Shown here: piece after piece, positions 35,863 through 48,729 of the stretch
Position numbering within the stretch: the first letter of the stretch is position 1
How the letters are laid out: each line of letters starts with the position of its first letter
From: Strongylocentrotus purpuratus
Taxonomy: Eukaryota; Echinodermata; Echinoidea; Camarodonta; Strongylocentrotidae
DNA: 64,000 nt
Reading direction: 5' to 3'
Assembly: GCF_000002235.5 (NCBI RefSeq)
Contig: NW_022145609.1
Span: 9,989,551 to 10,053,550, forward strand
Notes under the pieces: model-generated
What the model was told of the DNA's origin: nothing
Databases searched by the model: none
Seen by the model: the letters and a program-made list of their open reading frames with translations, nothing else
Translations under genes and position numbers: made by a program

Positions 35863-36994
35863 TTTTTCTTATTTCCACCCACTTTTTTGTTAGCAAGATA
35901 ACTTTGTAATGGTTCTATCAAATGCTTTGATATTTGGCACACATATGTATAGGCATATGGACAAAACACGGTAAAGTTTTCAACCTTGACCTTGACTGAT
36001 GACGTCATCTAGGCGCCATTTTGTGAAATTTTCGGAAAATCAATTCATGATCATATCTTTATAACCAAAAGGTATTTCTCATTCATATTTATCATGATCA
36101 AGGTCAATATCAGTCCGGTTAATTTTAGGTCAAAATACGCGCGCGTGCGCGTACGTCCGCGCGTCAATGCGCGCGCAAATTTTTTAAATGTTCAAAATCA
36201 TCTCAAATTTATTTTGCATACGTTTTAGGTCATTTTAAGCATTTTATAAAAAATCGCGCGTACGAGCATGCGCGCGCGTTTTCGCGCGTAACACCATTAC
36301 AAAACATAGAATCGCCATTTTTTTTTCTTTCATGATATTTCTCATATTTTTTCAAGGAATTTGATACCATGTTTATCTCTTTATGACCATTATGAACAAG
36401 ATGAGCGTAAATTCAAGATAAATGTCAGTGCGCGCGAGCTCTTTTAAAACATAGCATATATGGGCAAAAACATGCCTATACAAAATCCCTTATAGCTCTT
36501 TGGAATGCACCGGGATCCTCAATTATTTTTCATATTTAGATAAAGTATGAGTCGAAAATATGATTTTATGTCTCATTTGGCCATTAAGTGTATCGTGACA
36601 TCATCACAATGGCCTTGGAACTCAAAATACGAATTTGCATATTATGACGTCAGCATATTTATGTAAAATTGATTGTATATCTGTAAATATTGATCAATTT
36701 TCTTCAAAATTTCGATATGTTGTAGCTAAGACAAATCTCTACAAGCACAGTAATAATCATTTTTCATTTTGGTGACGTCATCATAGTGAAAATTTTGATT
36801 AAAGGCCTCATGTCAAAAACTTCACAATTTGCGTGTTATGCCTAGAAGGTGAATTTAGTTCACGTTATGAATCTACATGATATTGTTTTTTAAGAATTTG
36901 TAAGCAGTATGTCGCTTATTTTTGCTCTATTTTGTCTCAAATTTTAGTTGACCAGCCCACCTATACTTGTTCCAAACAAGTATTATATGTCTAG
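35719..36994 (+). mobile_element. Helitron/Helentron-like non-autonomous element, copy 1
   Basis: Begins TCAGGTGGGCTG after an A and ends with hairpin ACTTGTT-CCA-AACAAGT (36965-36981), nine bases, then CTAG followed by T. A 3' hairpin upstream of CTAG with no target duplication is the Helitron hallmark. AGGTGGGCTG near the 5' end and CAGCCCACCT near the 3' end are subterminal inverted repeats, as in Helentrons. The head (35713-35772) is duplicated with a 60-bp period and contains a GGTGG-CTGTAT hairpin. A (TTTA)n tract follows the head. The interior has CGCGCG clusters and no coding frame. Confidence 0.6.
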
Positions 36995-38140
36995 TTTATT
37001 TATTTATTTATTTCTTTATTTTTCTTATTTCCACCCACTTTTTTGTTAGCAAGATAACTTTGTAATGGTTCTATCAAATGCTTTGATATTTGGCACACAT
37101 ATGTATAGGCATATGGACAAAACACGGTAAAGTTTTCAACCTTGACCTTGACTGATGACGTCATCTAGGCGCCATTTTGTGAAATTTTCGGAAAATCAAT
37201 TCATGATCATATCTTCATAACCAAAAGGTATTTCTCATTCATATTTATCATGATCAAGGTCAATATCAGTCCGGTTAATTTCAGGTCAAAATACGCGCGC
37301 GTGCGCGTACGTCCGCGCGTCAATGCGCGCGCAAATTTTTTGAATGTTCAAAATCATCTCAAATTTATTTTGCATACGTTTTAGGTCATTTTAAGCATTT
37401 TATAAAAAATCGCGCGTACGAGCATGCGCGCGCGTTTTCGCGCGTAACACCATTAAAAAACATAGAATCGCCATTTTTTTTTCTTTTATGATATTTCTCA
37501 TATTTTTTCAAGGAATTTGATACCATGTTTATCTCTTTATGACCATTAATAACAACATGAGCGTCAATTCAAGATAAATGTCCGTGCGCGCGAGCTCTTT
37601 TAATACATAGCATATATGGGCAAAAACATGCCTATACAAAATCCATTATAGCTCTTTGAAATGAACCGTGACCTTCATTTTTTTCTCATATTTAGATAAA
37701 GTATGAGTCAGAGATATGATTACATGTCTCATTTTGCCATTAAGTGTATCGTGACATCATCATAATGGCCTTGGAACTCAAAATACGAATTTGCATATTA
37801 TGAAGTCAGCATATTTATGTAAAATTGATTGTATCTCTGTATATATTGATCGATTTTCTTCAAAATTTCGATATGTTGTAGCTAAGATATTTTTCTACAA
37901 GTACAATCATAACCATTTTTCATTTTGATGACGTCATCAGAGTGAAAATTTCGATTAAAGGCCTCATGTCAGAAATTTCACAATTTGCGTGTTATGACTA
38001 TAGAAGGTGCATTTCGTTCACATCATTAATCTACATGACATTGTTTTTAGCAGTATCTCGCTTATTTTTGCTCTATTTTGTATCAAATTTTAGTTGACCA
38101 GCCCACCTATACTTGTTCCAAACAAGTATTATATGTCTAG
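36995..38140 (+). mobile_element. Helitron/Helentron-like element, headless copy 2 in tandem
   Basis: Direct repeat of copy 1 with a period of 1156 bp (ACTTTTTTGTTAGC at 35881 and 37037). It lacks the 5' head and starts in the (TTTA)n tract. It ends with the same hairpin (38111-38127) and CTAG (38137-38140). Recombination between TTTA tracts or end-skipping during rolling-circle replication would produce this layout. Confidence 0.65.
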
Positions 38141-38567
38141 TTTATTTATTTATTTATGCATGTTCACAATTTCACAATTCATTTAAGTTAACATCACATG
38201 AAAAATTAATATAAGATGACAAATCATTTTCAATTTTACAATACATTTGAATTAACTTAACGTGAAAAAGAATATAACATTGTTTTATCAAAAACAAGTT
38301 GCAACTTATATACAGTTTGAAGAATGAACACACAAAGGTGATGAAACATAACCAAATAGAGCTTGAATCGTTACAACACCTTTCAAATATATAATATATG
38401 ACAAATAAAATTCCTAAAGTTTTGTAGTGAACTATTTACACTATTTACAAAGTTTTAAAAAAAGAAAGAAAAAAAAAAAGAAAAAAAAAGAATTTCGTTA
38501 GGCCTAGTAAAAAATTTATTTTAGATTTAATTAGAACTGATAAATAGATTATAATGTAAGTAATATC

Positions 38568-38790
38568 TTACATCTGTGAAATGATAATACATTTGAGTGC
38601 TCTTTTAAAAGAGTTCGTTGATTTTATATTTCGAATATCATTAGGTAAAGAATTCCATATATCTGGACCTCTGTGTCTGATTGATTTCTGGGCTAATGTA
38701 GATTAAGTTGCTTTTATACTTTTATTTATTAGAACAAATTTGATAGTTTGTTTTACTTGACTGGTATGAGAAAGCATGCGTATGCTTGTA
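38568..38790 (-). pseudogene. Decayed LINE ORF2 C-terminal tail
   Basis: The minus strand reads SIRHRGPDIWNSLPNDIRN then SFKRAL, ending at a stop at 38568. An internal stop precedes this in frame. Same family motif as 40514-40735 but a different, older element. Its 3' side runs to the (AAATA)n tract at about 38143. Confidence 0.65.
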
Positions 38791-38794
38791 AGTA

Positions 38795-38952
38795 CGCAAC
38801 CAAGGGACCGACCAATTTAGGTTCTCTCCGAGGGACTTGGTAAATGAGGATTAATGCCTTACCAAAGGGCACTACGCACCGAATTGGCTTCGAACCCGGG
38901 ACCTCCCGGTACGAGACCACTGATGTATACAACTGAGCCTTGGCGTCTCCAG
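38795..38952 (-). mobile_element. tRNA-derived SINE
   Basis: Minus strand: GCTCAGTTGTATACATCAG and B box GGTCCCGGGTTCGAAGCC, then CCCTTTGGTAAGGCATTAAT. Abuts the LINE remnant at 38568-38790. Confidence 0.65.
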
Positions 38953-39175
38953 TTCATTCACATCGTACAAGAATATTTTGAGTTACAAGGCATTAGTCTA
39001 AGAACGAATATGGAATAACATATCACATGACCTTAAAAATGGTATGCAAATATGCATTATTCCAATGAGATGTCAATGTACAGAAATCCAATCGTGCTAA
39101 AACTTTACAAATTTGGCATTCCGTGTATGGGTATCTGGTAGTAACTGAATAACACAATAATAATAATAATAATAA

Positions 39176-39420
39176 TAGATCCATTTGTAATGGTAATGGT
39201 AATGGTAATGGTTTTATTAAAAATTCATTTGCAGCCAGATGGTTGAATTGCAGAACTTTGTACATTGTAAAAACATAAATATTTATACAAACATAAACGT
39301 ATTAAGACATATCACGCAGTGAATGAATTAAAAAATCAGTGTACACATAATATATACAAATTAATAACATTCATAAAATTCGCTTAACATTCTATTCCAC
39401 AATCATCATAGGGCTGGAGG
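39176..39420 (-). repeat. LINE-like 3' end with (CATTAC)n tail
   Basis: On the minus strand the sequence ends AATAAAACCATTACCATTACC. Tandem short-word tails of this kind are typical of CR1/L2-type LINE 3' ends. No coding part remains. Confidence 0.5.
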
Positions 39421-39550
39421 AAAATATAGAAGAGAGGTAGGGAGGATAATAGTGCAGACAGCACGGGAGACCCAGGTAAAAGTGTGAGATAGAGACAGAC
39501 AGAGAGGGAGAGAAAGAGAGAAAGGGAGAGAGGGAGAGAGAAAGAGAGAC

Positions 39551-39563
39551 AAAGCGAGATATA

Positions 39564-39616
<53 letters not shown>
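39551..39616. repeat. (AT)n microsatellite
   Basis: Preceded by a GA-rich stretch from 39488. Confidence 0.95.
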
Positions 39617-39617
<1 letters not shown>

Positions 39618-39734
39618 ATAATGCTGAGGATGAGAGTGTATATCAGACATATCGAAAATAAGGTAAAAAGTACAATTTCGACAGAGAGAATACTTTTATA
39701 TATAGCGCAGCTACAACAACAAGTATCATATTAT

Positions 39735-39938
39735 TACCCCGGCTGTAGCTGAGCCGCCATAGGTGCTAAACCATTCGAGAAATATCTTCTTACCGGGTAC
39801 CCATTCACCTCACCTGGATGGAGGGTAGCACATGTAGATCAATGTCTTGAAAAATGACAGTAGTGCCGTGGCGGGACTCGAACCGCAAACCATGTGACCC
39901 ACAGTCCGGTGCCGTATCCACTAGGCCTCCAGACCTCC
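39735..39938 (-). mobile_element. tRNA-derived SINE
   Basis: Minus strand: TGGAGGCCTAGTGGATACGG (A box) and GCGGTTCGAGTCCC (B box), with body GGTGAATGGGTACCCGGTAA. About 200 bp. Confidence 0.68.
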
Positions 39939-40160
39939 ATTATGACGAAAATTACAATGCAATTTATTCCTTTGTAAGGTATACGTATGGTATGAAACGA
40001 ATTTCTTGATTGAAACCAATGTCACCATATGAATTGGCTTCAACTTTTGTCAATTTCTACAGTTCAATTGTAATGAGTTTTTTCACGTTTTTGTAGCGTT
40101 AATAGTAGAGGAGCCTAAATGTACCATAGAATTAATGAGTTTCTAAATCAATGTTATTTG

Positions 40161-40735
40161 TTATTTCAATTCAATTTCATTTATTTCCACAGATTCATAA
40201 AAGACAATGTAAATTACAATCAAATATAAAAGTATTACAACAAAAGATGAACCTGCAGAGGGGGTGATCAAAAACCACAGAGGTTTATCGGGGATCATCC
40301 CCTGCTTAAAATTACAATATCAAAATACAATAGTGTTTTTTTAATGAAACAATAACACATACATGTACAAAAACATATATAGATATTACATGCAAATCTA
40401 TGCGTGGGGTGAGTAGTAGTGGGTTGGTGGTACCAAGAAATACAATATAAAGAGGAAATGAATGATATACAGGAAAGAAATATTGAGAACAATAGAAAGA
40501 AACACCGTACAAACTATATCTTAAGAGTTGGGTACGAGATCGAATATTGTTTCAACTTTGACTTGAAAGAATAAAGTGATGAGCAGCTGACAATATCATT
40601 GGGAAGTAAATTCCATAGTGATGGTCCTCTAAAATAAATGTTCCTTTGAAGAAAAGTTGTTTTAACAGAGGGCAAATGAAATTTATTTGAACTTCTTGTT
40701 TCATAAGAGTGAATTTCAGCATTAACAATGAACAT
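40161..40735 (-). mobile_element. 5'-truncated LINE: reverse-transcriptase C-terminal tail and 3' UTR
   Basis: The frame at 40514-40735 reads HSYETRSSNKFHLPSVK, then FRGPSLWNLLPNDI and SFKSKLKQY, the typical C-terminal end of non-LTR retrotransposon ORF2 (H-x-Y-x-TRxS ... GPxLWNxLPxxI ... FKxxLK). The minus-strand 3' UTR runs to about 40161, ending in AATTGAATTG-like repeats. The reverse-transcriptase core is absent. Confidence 0.75.
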
Positions 40736-41127
40736 CTCATTAAAAATACATGCTTATGCTTTACAAGTATATATCATGAAAGGATATAACATTCTTACTT
40801 ATTACCTTTTCCTCTGAACTCATTTAACATTACCCAACCTCCGATGTAGACGCATAAACGCATAAAAGCATAAACATATTACAATTGAACCTGAAACATT
40901 GTTTACATTTTGCACAAGCACGACGACAGTAATGTCATGATTTGTGTTTGTGCAAACATGAACAATGGTTCAGGCTCACTGCTCTTTCAAGCTAAAACTT
41001 AAAAAAAGCATAACGTTATATTACCAGTGTATGTCCATACCCTTCTGATCGTGCAAAAATGTATGAAACTGTTGTAACAGTATAATTCTTTAGGCTTCAT
41101 TTCAGTTACCAGGTGTAAAAATGTCGG

Positions 41128-41145
41128 TGGGAGGGAGGGAGAGAG

Positions 41146-41184
<39 letters not shown>

Positions 41185-41239
41185 GAGAAATAGAGAAAGA
41201 GAAAGAAAGAGAAAGAGAGAAAAAGAGGGAATGAGAGGA

Positions 41240-41271
<32 letters not shown>

Positions 41272-41423
41272 TAAGAGAGACAAAAGGAGAGACATGGAAA
41301 GAGAGGAAGAGAAATAGAGAAAGAGATAGAAAGGGAGAGAGAGAGGGATGGAGAGAGAAAGAAAGAAGGAGAGGAAGAGAAAGAGAGAGAGATTGAGAGA
41401 GAGAGAGATAGAGAGAGAGAGAG

Positions 41424-41466
<43 letters not shown>

Positions 41467-41482
41467 GAGAGAGAGAGAGTGG
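41128..41482. repeat. (GA)n-rich tract
   Basis: About 350 bp of GA/GAAA repeats, followed at 41553-41571 by a G run. Long open frames on the minus strand here are artefacts. Confidence 0.95.
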
Positions 41483-41694
41483 GGGCAAATACAGACAGGA
41501 AAAGATAAACACTTTACAAAAACCCAGATAGACAGACGGCAGACTAGACAGGTGGGGGGGGGGGGGGGGGTGGGTAACACAGGCTTATCAAAGGTAGAAA
41601 TATTTCAGAATCTTCTCTTGGAAGGCAGTGTCAATTGTCTTGTTCGCACATACCACGTACATGTCACAGCAATACATCCAAGCAACATGTTATA

Positions 41695-42242
41695 TTAAAG
41701 GAAACCAAAACCTTCATACTAAGTTACTTTTATTGTAAAGTTTAAAAGATTTGAATAAAATCAGTGAAAATTTGAACAAAATCGGGCAAGGAATAAGAAT
41801 GTGAGAGCTTTTTGAAATGACTATTCACTAGAGGGCGGTATTCAATTTGATGACATTATCTGTGAACAACTCTCTATGCCTTTTGTACATACAATTTCAC
41901 AATTTTTTTGTTTTCTTCGTATTTATTTGTGTTCTTGATCTGACTTCATAACATGTGAAGTAGAATATCATTTTGCATTCTATATCTTGCTTCCAGGGGA
42001 GTACATTATCTCAATCACAAGAAAGAAGGAAAAACATGTAATTTGATGTACAAAAGACATGGAGAGTTGTCCACAGATGATGTCATCAAATTGAATACCG
42101 CCCTCTAGTGACTAGTAATTTAAAAAAGCTCTTACTTCCTTATTCCTTGCCCGATTTTGTTCAAATTTTCACTGATATTTTTCAAATATCTTAAACTTTA
42201 CAATAAAAGTAACTTAGTATGAAGGTTTTGGTTTCCTTTAAA
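41695..42242. mobile_element. 548-bp foldback MITE
   Basis: TTAAAGGAAACCAAAACC at the left end is mirrored by GGTTTTGGTTTCCTTTAA at the right end. The arms (about 200 bp) share AGAGGGCGGTATTCAATTTG and its complement. No open frame. Intergenic. Confidence 0.82.
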
Positions 42243-43117
42243 TTCAGACCTGACCTAGCTGGTTATGCTATTTCCTTTATTGCATAAGGGCCGATCGCAA
42301 CCCTAAAGGAAAAATCCATCCTTAACAGCAAATTGCTCTGGAAGAAAGCACGAACATTAAATAACCAGATTGAACAAAATCGGACGATCAGAAAGTTATG
42401 ATTTTCTTTTAAAAGTTGTTATCACCATACGCGTTAATGAATTTTAAATTGGTCTTATTGGTAATATTACTGTGATGTTATGGCAGACAACACTCCCAAC
42501 ACTTCAAATACACAAAATTTACTAATATGTCAATTTTTCCCCAAATGTATGACTCGGGAGAGTCTAATCGTTCTATTTGGAGGACTTATAATAATATGCT
42601 ATCCATGATAATGTTTTGGTAGTACCCCAAGGGAGAAGGTGCTTAGCGAACAATAAAAATCAATCATTTGTTTGTACTCGACACAGAAGATGTATTGACT
42701 TTATATTTCAAACACAGCTTTCTCATTATTGGTCCGATTTATTTAAATTTTTCACCATTTTGTTCACTTATCTTTCTGCTTTCATAGATCTTCAAATAAA
42801 CTCATTATACAGAGCGTATAAAAAAAGTATCTAACTTTGGTAGCTTCTAATTAAAAATGTATAACCTTTATGACCTTGGACTATATTTCATGGTAACGTG
42901 TAACTAAAACCTGTCTAATGATACCATATTTATAATTTTGCTGCTACGAAAAATTCCTCTGTAGGGCCATGCATTATGGTTCAAGGCATGCCCACATAGA
43001 ATATTTGTTTATGTTGGGGGTCGGGGCAAAATGCAATGAATTATTGAAAATTTATTGCATTTTCTTTGTTTTTTGTTTTTGTGGGGGCGTCGACGTACCC
43101 TAGCGCCCGCTGCGTAC

Positions 43118-43262
43118 AGTCATGATTCATTGGCTAAGCAATGGCCTCGTAATACTGTGAGCCCCCAGGATCAAATCCGTGTCGATGTGCTATATTAGTG
43201 CCCTTTTATGAGGTATTAATCCCCATTACTGTCAGTTATGACTTCAGGACGTGGGCAGGCGT
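43118..43262 (+). mobile_element. tRNA-derived SINE, diverged
   Basis: TTGGCTAAGCAATGGCCTCG head, diverged B box GGATCAAATCC, then GCCCTTTTATGAGGTATTAA, the same kind of body as 38795-38952. Confidence 0.5.
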
Positions 43263-44829
43263 GGATCCACGTAGCGATTTCTCCGGCCCGGCCCCCCTCC
43301 CCCAGCCCCCCAAAACGGTTTAAAAAATAGGATAACAACGTAAGTTTAACCTTTTTTAAAACTAAAAACAATAGCGGGCTCCCCCATTTTCTTTAAAATA
43401 CCATTGGTTCCATCAAGTTTATATCGTTAAGCCATTAAAATACTTGTTTAGGGCCTATTGTGTTTGGTCTTCAGGTGTCTATCTACTTACTAAATTTAAA
43501 GAATGTTTAAAGAGTCCATACCCTCTAAAAATGTATACCCCGGAAATAAATTCTCATTATTACAGGAGGCGTTCTATCAAAATGTTTAAATGGCTGTTTT
43601 GGGGGAACCCCCTCCCAATTAGATATGTCGTTCGAATGCAAGGAATATTTGTTGAATCACAGTTCTCTTACAATAGAACAGAAATTCCCTTTGGCAGATG
43701 CCTTTATAACGAAATTTCCATTAGATTTTTAGATTTGTATGATCATTAGGAAAACTAGATGGCAGCATTCCAAGAGTTATCGCGTAAATTATTGATTTGT
43801 CGGTAGTCTGTGTATTGTAGAAGTGTAGTTTTAACTTATTCACGGGCGGCAGAGCGTCTTGCAAAGTGAGGGGGCACCAACGCATAAGGGCAATTTATGG
43901 AGAAAAAAGGGGCCACCTACAAAGCGAAAAATATATAATTTCCAAACATTGGTATATACATTGTGATTACTTTATCAGGGATAATTTCAATATTTGTTTC
44001 TTTCTGTACATGGTCCAAAATACTGCATCATACTTTGCAGTCAGGTGTGATGGTCTGTATATTCAACTGAGAGCGAGTGAGCAAAATTTTTACATTCATG
44101 AGGTCGCAGTGCGAAAAATTACATATATTAAAGGTACAATGTCCCTTTTGCAGCCAACCTCAAATTCTGTCGAACTTTGCTGGAATTATGAATATGTCAT
44201 GTATGTCCTATCTGTGAAATTTAAACGTTAGCAGTGTCCTCATATTAAAATTATGCAAGGAAACCCGTTTACTTGCTAGACTTCACTGTCAGACACTATT
44301 GAGTGACTGCCTGGCTTTTTTTCTTCTTTGGTAATAACATACATGAAAAGAGTTGTAAAGGGTACATGAGCATTTGTCTACATCAATAACCCACTTCTTT
44401 TGATGGCCAAGATTAAATTGATTGAATCTTGCGCAGCATAAAACGTATGACCATTCGGTACAATTGTCTGAAAATCAAGACTATTACTTTCGGGCTCTAT
44501 AGCCCTAAAGTCGAGTTGACAACTAATAGTCATTATTTTCCCACTTTTCCCACATTTTCAAGCCCCACCTTTTTTAGGGAAGTTCTAAATAAGTATTATC
44601 TTTCAAAAGCATTTGGAATTTAACTTTTTCATTTTTTTGGCCTGCAAATGGGACATAGTGCCTTTAAAGAAGAAAAAATACGAGCCTAATGGAGTTTTAA
44701 GCACAATTTAATCAGGAAAGAATAAAAAGACCTTTTAAAAGAAACACAAATTAAATCAACTTTAAATGCAAGCGAGCGCAGTGAGTGAGCGTTGGGTGAA
44801 ATTAAAGAAAAAATTTGCTTCGAATAAGG

Positions 44830-45095
44830 AGTACATTTATAGTCAAAGGAAAGGGGGCATACAAAGGAAAAGAGGTACTTGTCAAGATATAAGGGGCACC
44901 TCTCAGATTTGAAAAGAGGCAATAATAAGAGGTAAATTAGCGGCACTCATCAGAGGTGATAAGAGGCACTTCCTGTATCTGAAAAGGGGCACTTGTGAGA
45001 ACGGAAAGGGGCACTGATTACAAAGGTAAATGGGCACTTGTCAAAGGAAAGGAGCACCTATCAGATTTTAATAGAGGCATTTTATCAGAGATGTG
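44830..45095 (+). repeat. Degenerate short tandem repeat with GGGGCACTT words
   Basis: AAAGGGGGC, AAGAGGTACTTGTCA, AAGGGGCACCTCTCAGA, AAGAGGCACTTCCTG, AAGGGGCACTTGTGAGA and AATGGGCACTTGTCA follow each other with a spacing of about 25-35 bp. No gene seen. Confidence 0.6.
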
Positions 45096-46794
45096 GGAAG
45101 GAGTGGATTTATTAAAAGGCTGCTGTAATGAAGGAGAATTCGAGGAATAATTATCTACCTTTATAATCAGACCATAATTTCTCATGGTTGGGAGGGGTTG
45201 GGAGGGGAACCCCTACCCATGAACCCTACATGATATATCTTGAGGAAATACCTGTGGTTGTGATATCATCCAAACATTTTTTCAAAATGAATGAAATTAT
45301 CTTCCATGGCCAATGTTCCAGTTGTCTCCTCTTCCTCTACCACTTCTACTTTCCCACCTCCTTTCTTCATCTCACCCTTATCCTTACTTCTCAATCCTCT
45401 TCTCCATCCTCTTCTCCCTCTTTCTCCTTTTGCTTTTTATAATGGTTCTCCTTTGTTATAGTCTGGTTGAAATGTGATAACCTTTTCCTTAGATTAGCGA
45501 TTACCTAAAGTAATTTTTTTTAAAACTCGTACAATTTTTCATATAAGTATTTATTTTCTTCATAACTTCGCCTATATCATTAGTATTTTGTATAATGTGT
45601 AATGCTTGAATATTGATATCGATACATTATGATAGTGTTACTATTCGCACTACCCTCTGTCTATCATCTTACTATCCCTACTTGAATCTTCTTCTTCTTC
45701 TTCTTCTTCTTCCTTCTCTTCTACTTTCTCTCTTCTCCTTCCTCTTCATCCTCTTCTTAATCTTACCATCCTCTTTTCTTTGCTTTCTTTACTCTACACC
45801 ACCATCATGTTCTTCTTCACCTCTCTTTATCTCCTTTATATATAAAATGAGTTAGGGAGATCAAATAATAAGAAATAAGCTTTTTAAAGTTATTTTAATT
45901 TTTTTAACAATCTACTCATTCAAGTTTAGTTCATTAATTTGAGGTTATTTGATATGAATGTTTTTATATACTGTATTTTACATTTGTAAAACATTGCCCA
46001 ATTCGGCCTTGTAGGCCGCGATGCATTGTTGTTCTTTTATTCTCAATAAAACCATTATCTATCTATCTTTCTATCTATCAATATAAAGAATAATTCTGTG
46101 CGTCACTGAATTATCAAAGGGGTTCAAATTCCAAAATTTAACATCCCCACATATCCTCATTAAAGTATCCGATCCATCTAGCAATGAAAAACGTAAAAAC
46201 ACACTGTAAACATACCTTTCGATTCATTGTTTGCTGATAATACACATGTTTAAAGACGTTGAGTTTTGGTAATGTGACTAGTTGCAATGTGAAAAAAACT
46301 ATTTTATTTATAAAAAAATTACATGATAATAATTATGTACTTTAGGGATTTAAAGTTATCAAAATTATCAAGATATTGATTCAATTTTGATTAATATCAC
46401 ATAGAGTGAACAGCACCGCTCATATAAGTAGATATGTGGGACCACACACTCATGTGGCGTTAATGTTTGGTCCAAACTTTTAACTTTTTCTTATAATAAT
46501 ATTTGAAGAGCGATTATTTCCCAGTGGCATTTTCAGCAATGAGATTCCCAAAACGAAAGAGGAACTTCATAAAAAGAGTTTTTCGCCTTTACCAGACTCA
46601 GCCTCTTTAAACATTTTCGAGTTAAACTTTTTTTTCGAGTCAAATCAAGACGTAAAATACAATTATGACTTGTGGACTATGAGACGATTCGAAGGGTTTG
46701 TTTTGTGTGACCTTATCATGAATGCAAATATGAATAATGTTAAATTTGAGTCGTTTCGCAAATGGCGTCATTAGCAAGAAAAGCGATGGGAGAG

Positions 46795-46960
46795 AAAGGG
46801 GGTGTTTATGTGTGCGTGGGTGCGTGTGTGTGTGTGTGTGTGAGAGAAAGAGAGAGAGAGAAGGAGTGATGGGTTGAGAGATAGAGGGTGAGGAAAGAGG
46901 AAGGAGAGATAGCGAAAGAGGAAGAATTGGAGAAAGAAGGAGAAGAAAGATTTTTTTTTA
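46795..46960. repeat. (GT)n-(GA)n tract
   Basis: GT array followed by degenerate GA/GGAAA. Confidence 0.85.
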
Positions 46961-47186
46961 AAGGACAAAGGGGAGGGTTCGACAGCCCCCTTCCACTCTA
47001 TTACATTTTAGCCTGATGCCCTTTGTAGTTACTTTTTGTAAAAACATCTTCATGAAATATCTTCATGATAACTACCAGATCACTTTAAACGTGCATTGTA
47101 CTTAACACAGTCATAGTTGAAGACCGAAGAAAGTTGCTTGAAATACAGTTTTGAGACCAAACGGGTCGTGAGTAGTTGAAGAGATC

Positions 47187-47327
47187 ATGGCCGATGTCAA
47201 TGACGTCAGAAAGGATGATGATTCGGTGGATGATGAGGAGAAGCGGGTCAAGGTCTTTCTCTGGTGTAGCCCTCGCACAGTGTCGACAGCGTTCACGAAA
47301 TGCATGAGTTTCATCGAGGGAATGGAG
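47187..47327 (+). CDS. Sulfotransferase-like gene, exon 1 (residues 1-47)
   Basis: Acidic N-terminus followed by beta-strand 1 and the phosphosulfate loop (CSPRTVSTAF), then KCMSFIEGME. The donor is ATGGAG|GTATGC, phase 0. The open frame beyond the donor loses similarity to the family. Confidence 0.82.
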
Positions 47328-47543
47328 GTATGCATCGCGGCGTCACAAGACTTATTTTCGATGTCAATGATGATGGCGTTTATAATGTTGATCGTTATTG
47401 GTTTGTGTTTGCGAATCTGGTAGTGGCTACAGTTGTATTCATGTTGATGGTGATGGTGGTTGGTGTTAAAGATGTGGTGCGGTGGTGGTGATGATGGTGG
47501 TGGTAGTGGTGATGGTGGTAATGGTGGTGATGGTAATGGTGGA

Positions 47544-47580
<37 letters not shown>

Positions 47581-47640
47581 CTGACGATGAAGATGATGTG
47601 ATGGTTCTAATGATGGTGGTGGTGGTGGTGATGATGGTAG

Positions 47641-47671
<31 letters not shown>

Positions 47672-48696
47672 GATGTGATGGCTAATGATGGTGGTTGGTG
47701 GAAGTGATGGTAATGACAATGGTGGGTATGAGACTAGTTGGAAGTGAAGGCTTGGGCCCTGTTTCATAAAACTTGTTATCAATAACAATTTACAATAACT
47801 GTTCATGGCATCTGATTGGCTGAGAGCAAATTTGTCATAGAAAGTTAGCATTCGTTTATATTGATAACAAGTTTTTATGTAACAGGGCCTTGGTGGTGAC
47901 ATAAATGAGCGATGCGACATATTTTCGATATCAATATTAATTCCGAAAACACTTTAGTGTAAGCTATTCTTGGGGTGTTTCACAAAGACTAAGATTGACT
48001 TTAAGTTGGACTTAACTATGGCCGGCCGTTCATGCCACTGTTTTCGCTCATTATTTACTGGCATTGTTCTCTCAAGGGACGTACAAATCATGGTCACATA
48101 TCTACAGAATTTACATTTTTTGATAGTTCATTATTGAAGGAAAAAAAGTATTATCTAAAGATCATAATTGGAGACCAATAGTAAAAGCAACCAGTGGCAT
48201 GAATGGCTGCCGTAGTAAAGTCCAACTTAAAGTCGATCTTAGTCTTTGTGAAACACCCCTCAGTTCATATTCTCTGAGATCAGGATTTAAAGTTTGTGAC
48301 ACTCTCAAATTGCTAAATAATTTTCACTACAACCACATGCGCACAGATATGATTTTATAAGTCACATGATTTGAAGAGATGACTTGGCTATAAAATATCG
48401 AGTCATATAACTATTAGAATACTTGACTTACATTCGCACTAGTTGGCAAGGATAAAGGTCATAATTATATATCATGATAACACGCAGGCGCGTACGCAGG
48501 GGGGGGGGGGGGTTGAACTCCCCCTTTACCTGTTTTTTTGTGTTTTGAAAAAAAATTGTGGTAATGGGTGACCAAAAAAAGCTGACCTTACCCCCCCCCC
48601 AACGAAACGAAAAATCGATCGGCCAAATTTTGGGACCCCCCCCCACCCCCCCCCCCCCCCACCCCCCCCACCCCCCCACCCCCCCCCCCCCCCCCC

Positions 48697-48729
<33 letters not shown>

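Larger units (their letters stand above)
31600..47186. other. Intergenic, repeat-rich (15.6 kb)
   Basis: Between the divergent EAAT2-like (minus) and sulfotransferase-like (plus) genes. Filled by MITEs, the Helitron-like tandem, LINE remnants, SINEs and microsatellites. Open frames of 60-130 codons (such as 43444-43749 and 43866-44231) lack recognisable domains or codon structure. Confidence 0.6.

Noticed and set aside
40999..41580. 193- and 136-codon minus-strand frames of Ser/Leu repeats
   Set aside because: Translation of a (GA)n tract.
43444..44231. Two plus-strand open frames of 101 and 121 codons
   Set aside because: No recognisable domain, AT-driven composition, no splice context, and located in repeat-rich DNA.
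47111..47920. 269-codon minus-strand frame with poly-Ser/Ile
   Set aside because: Translation of the (GAT)n array, antisense to sulfotransferase-like exon 1.
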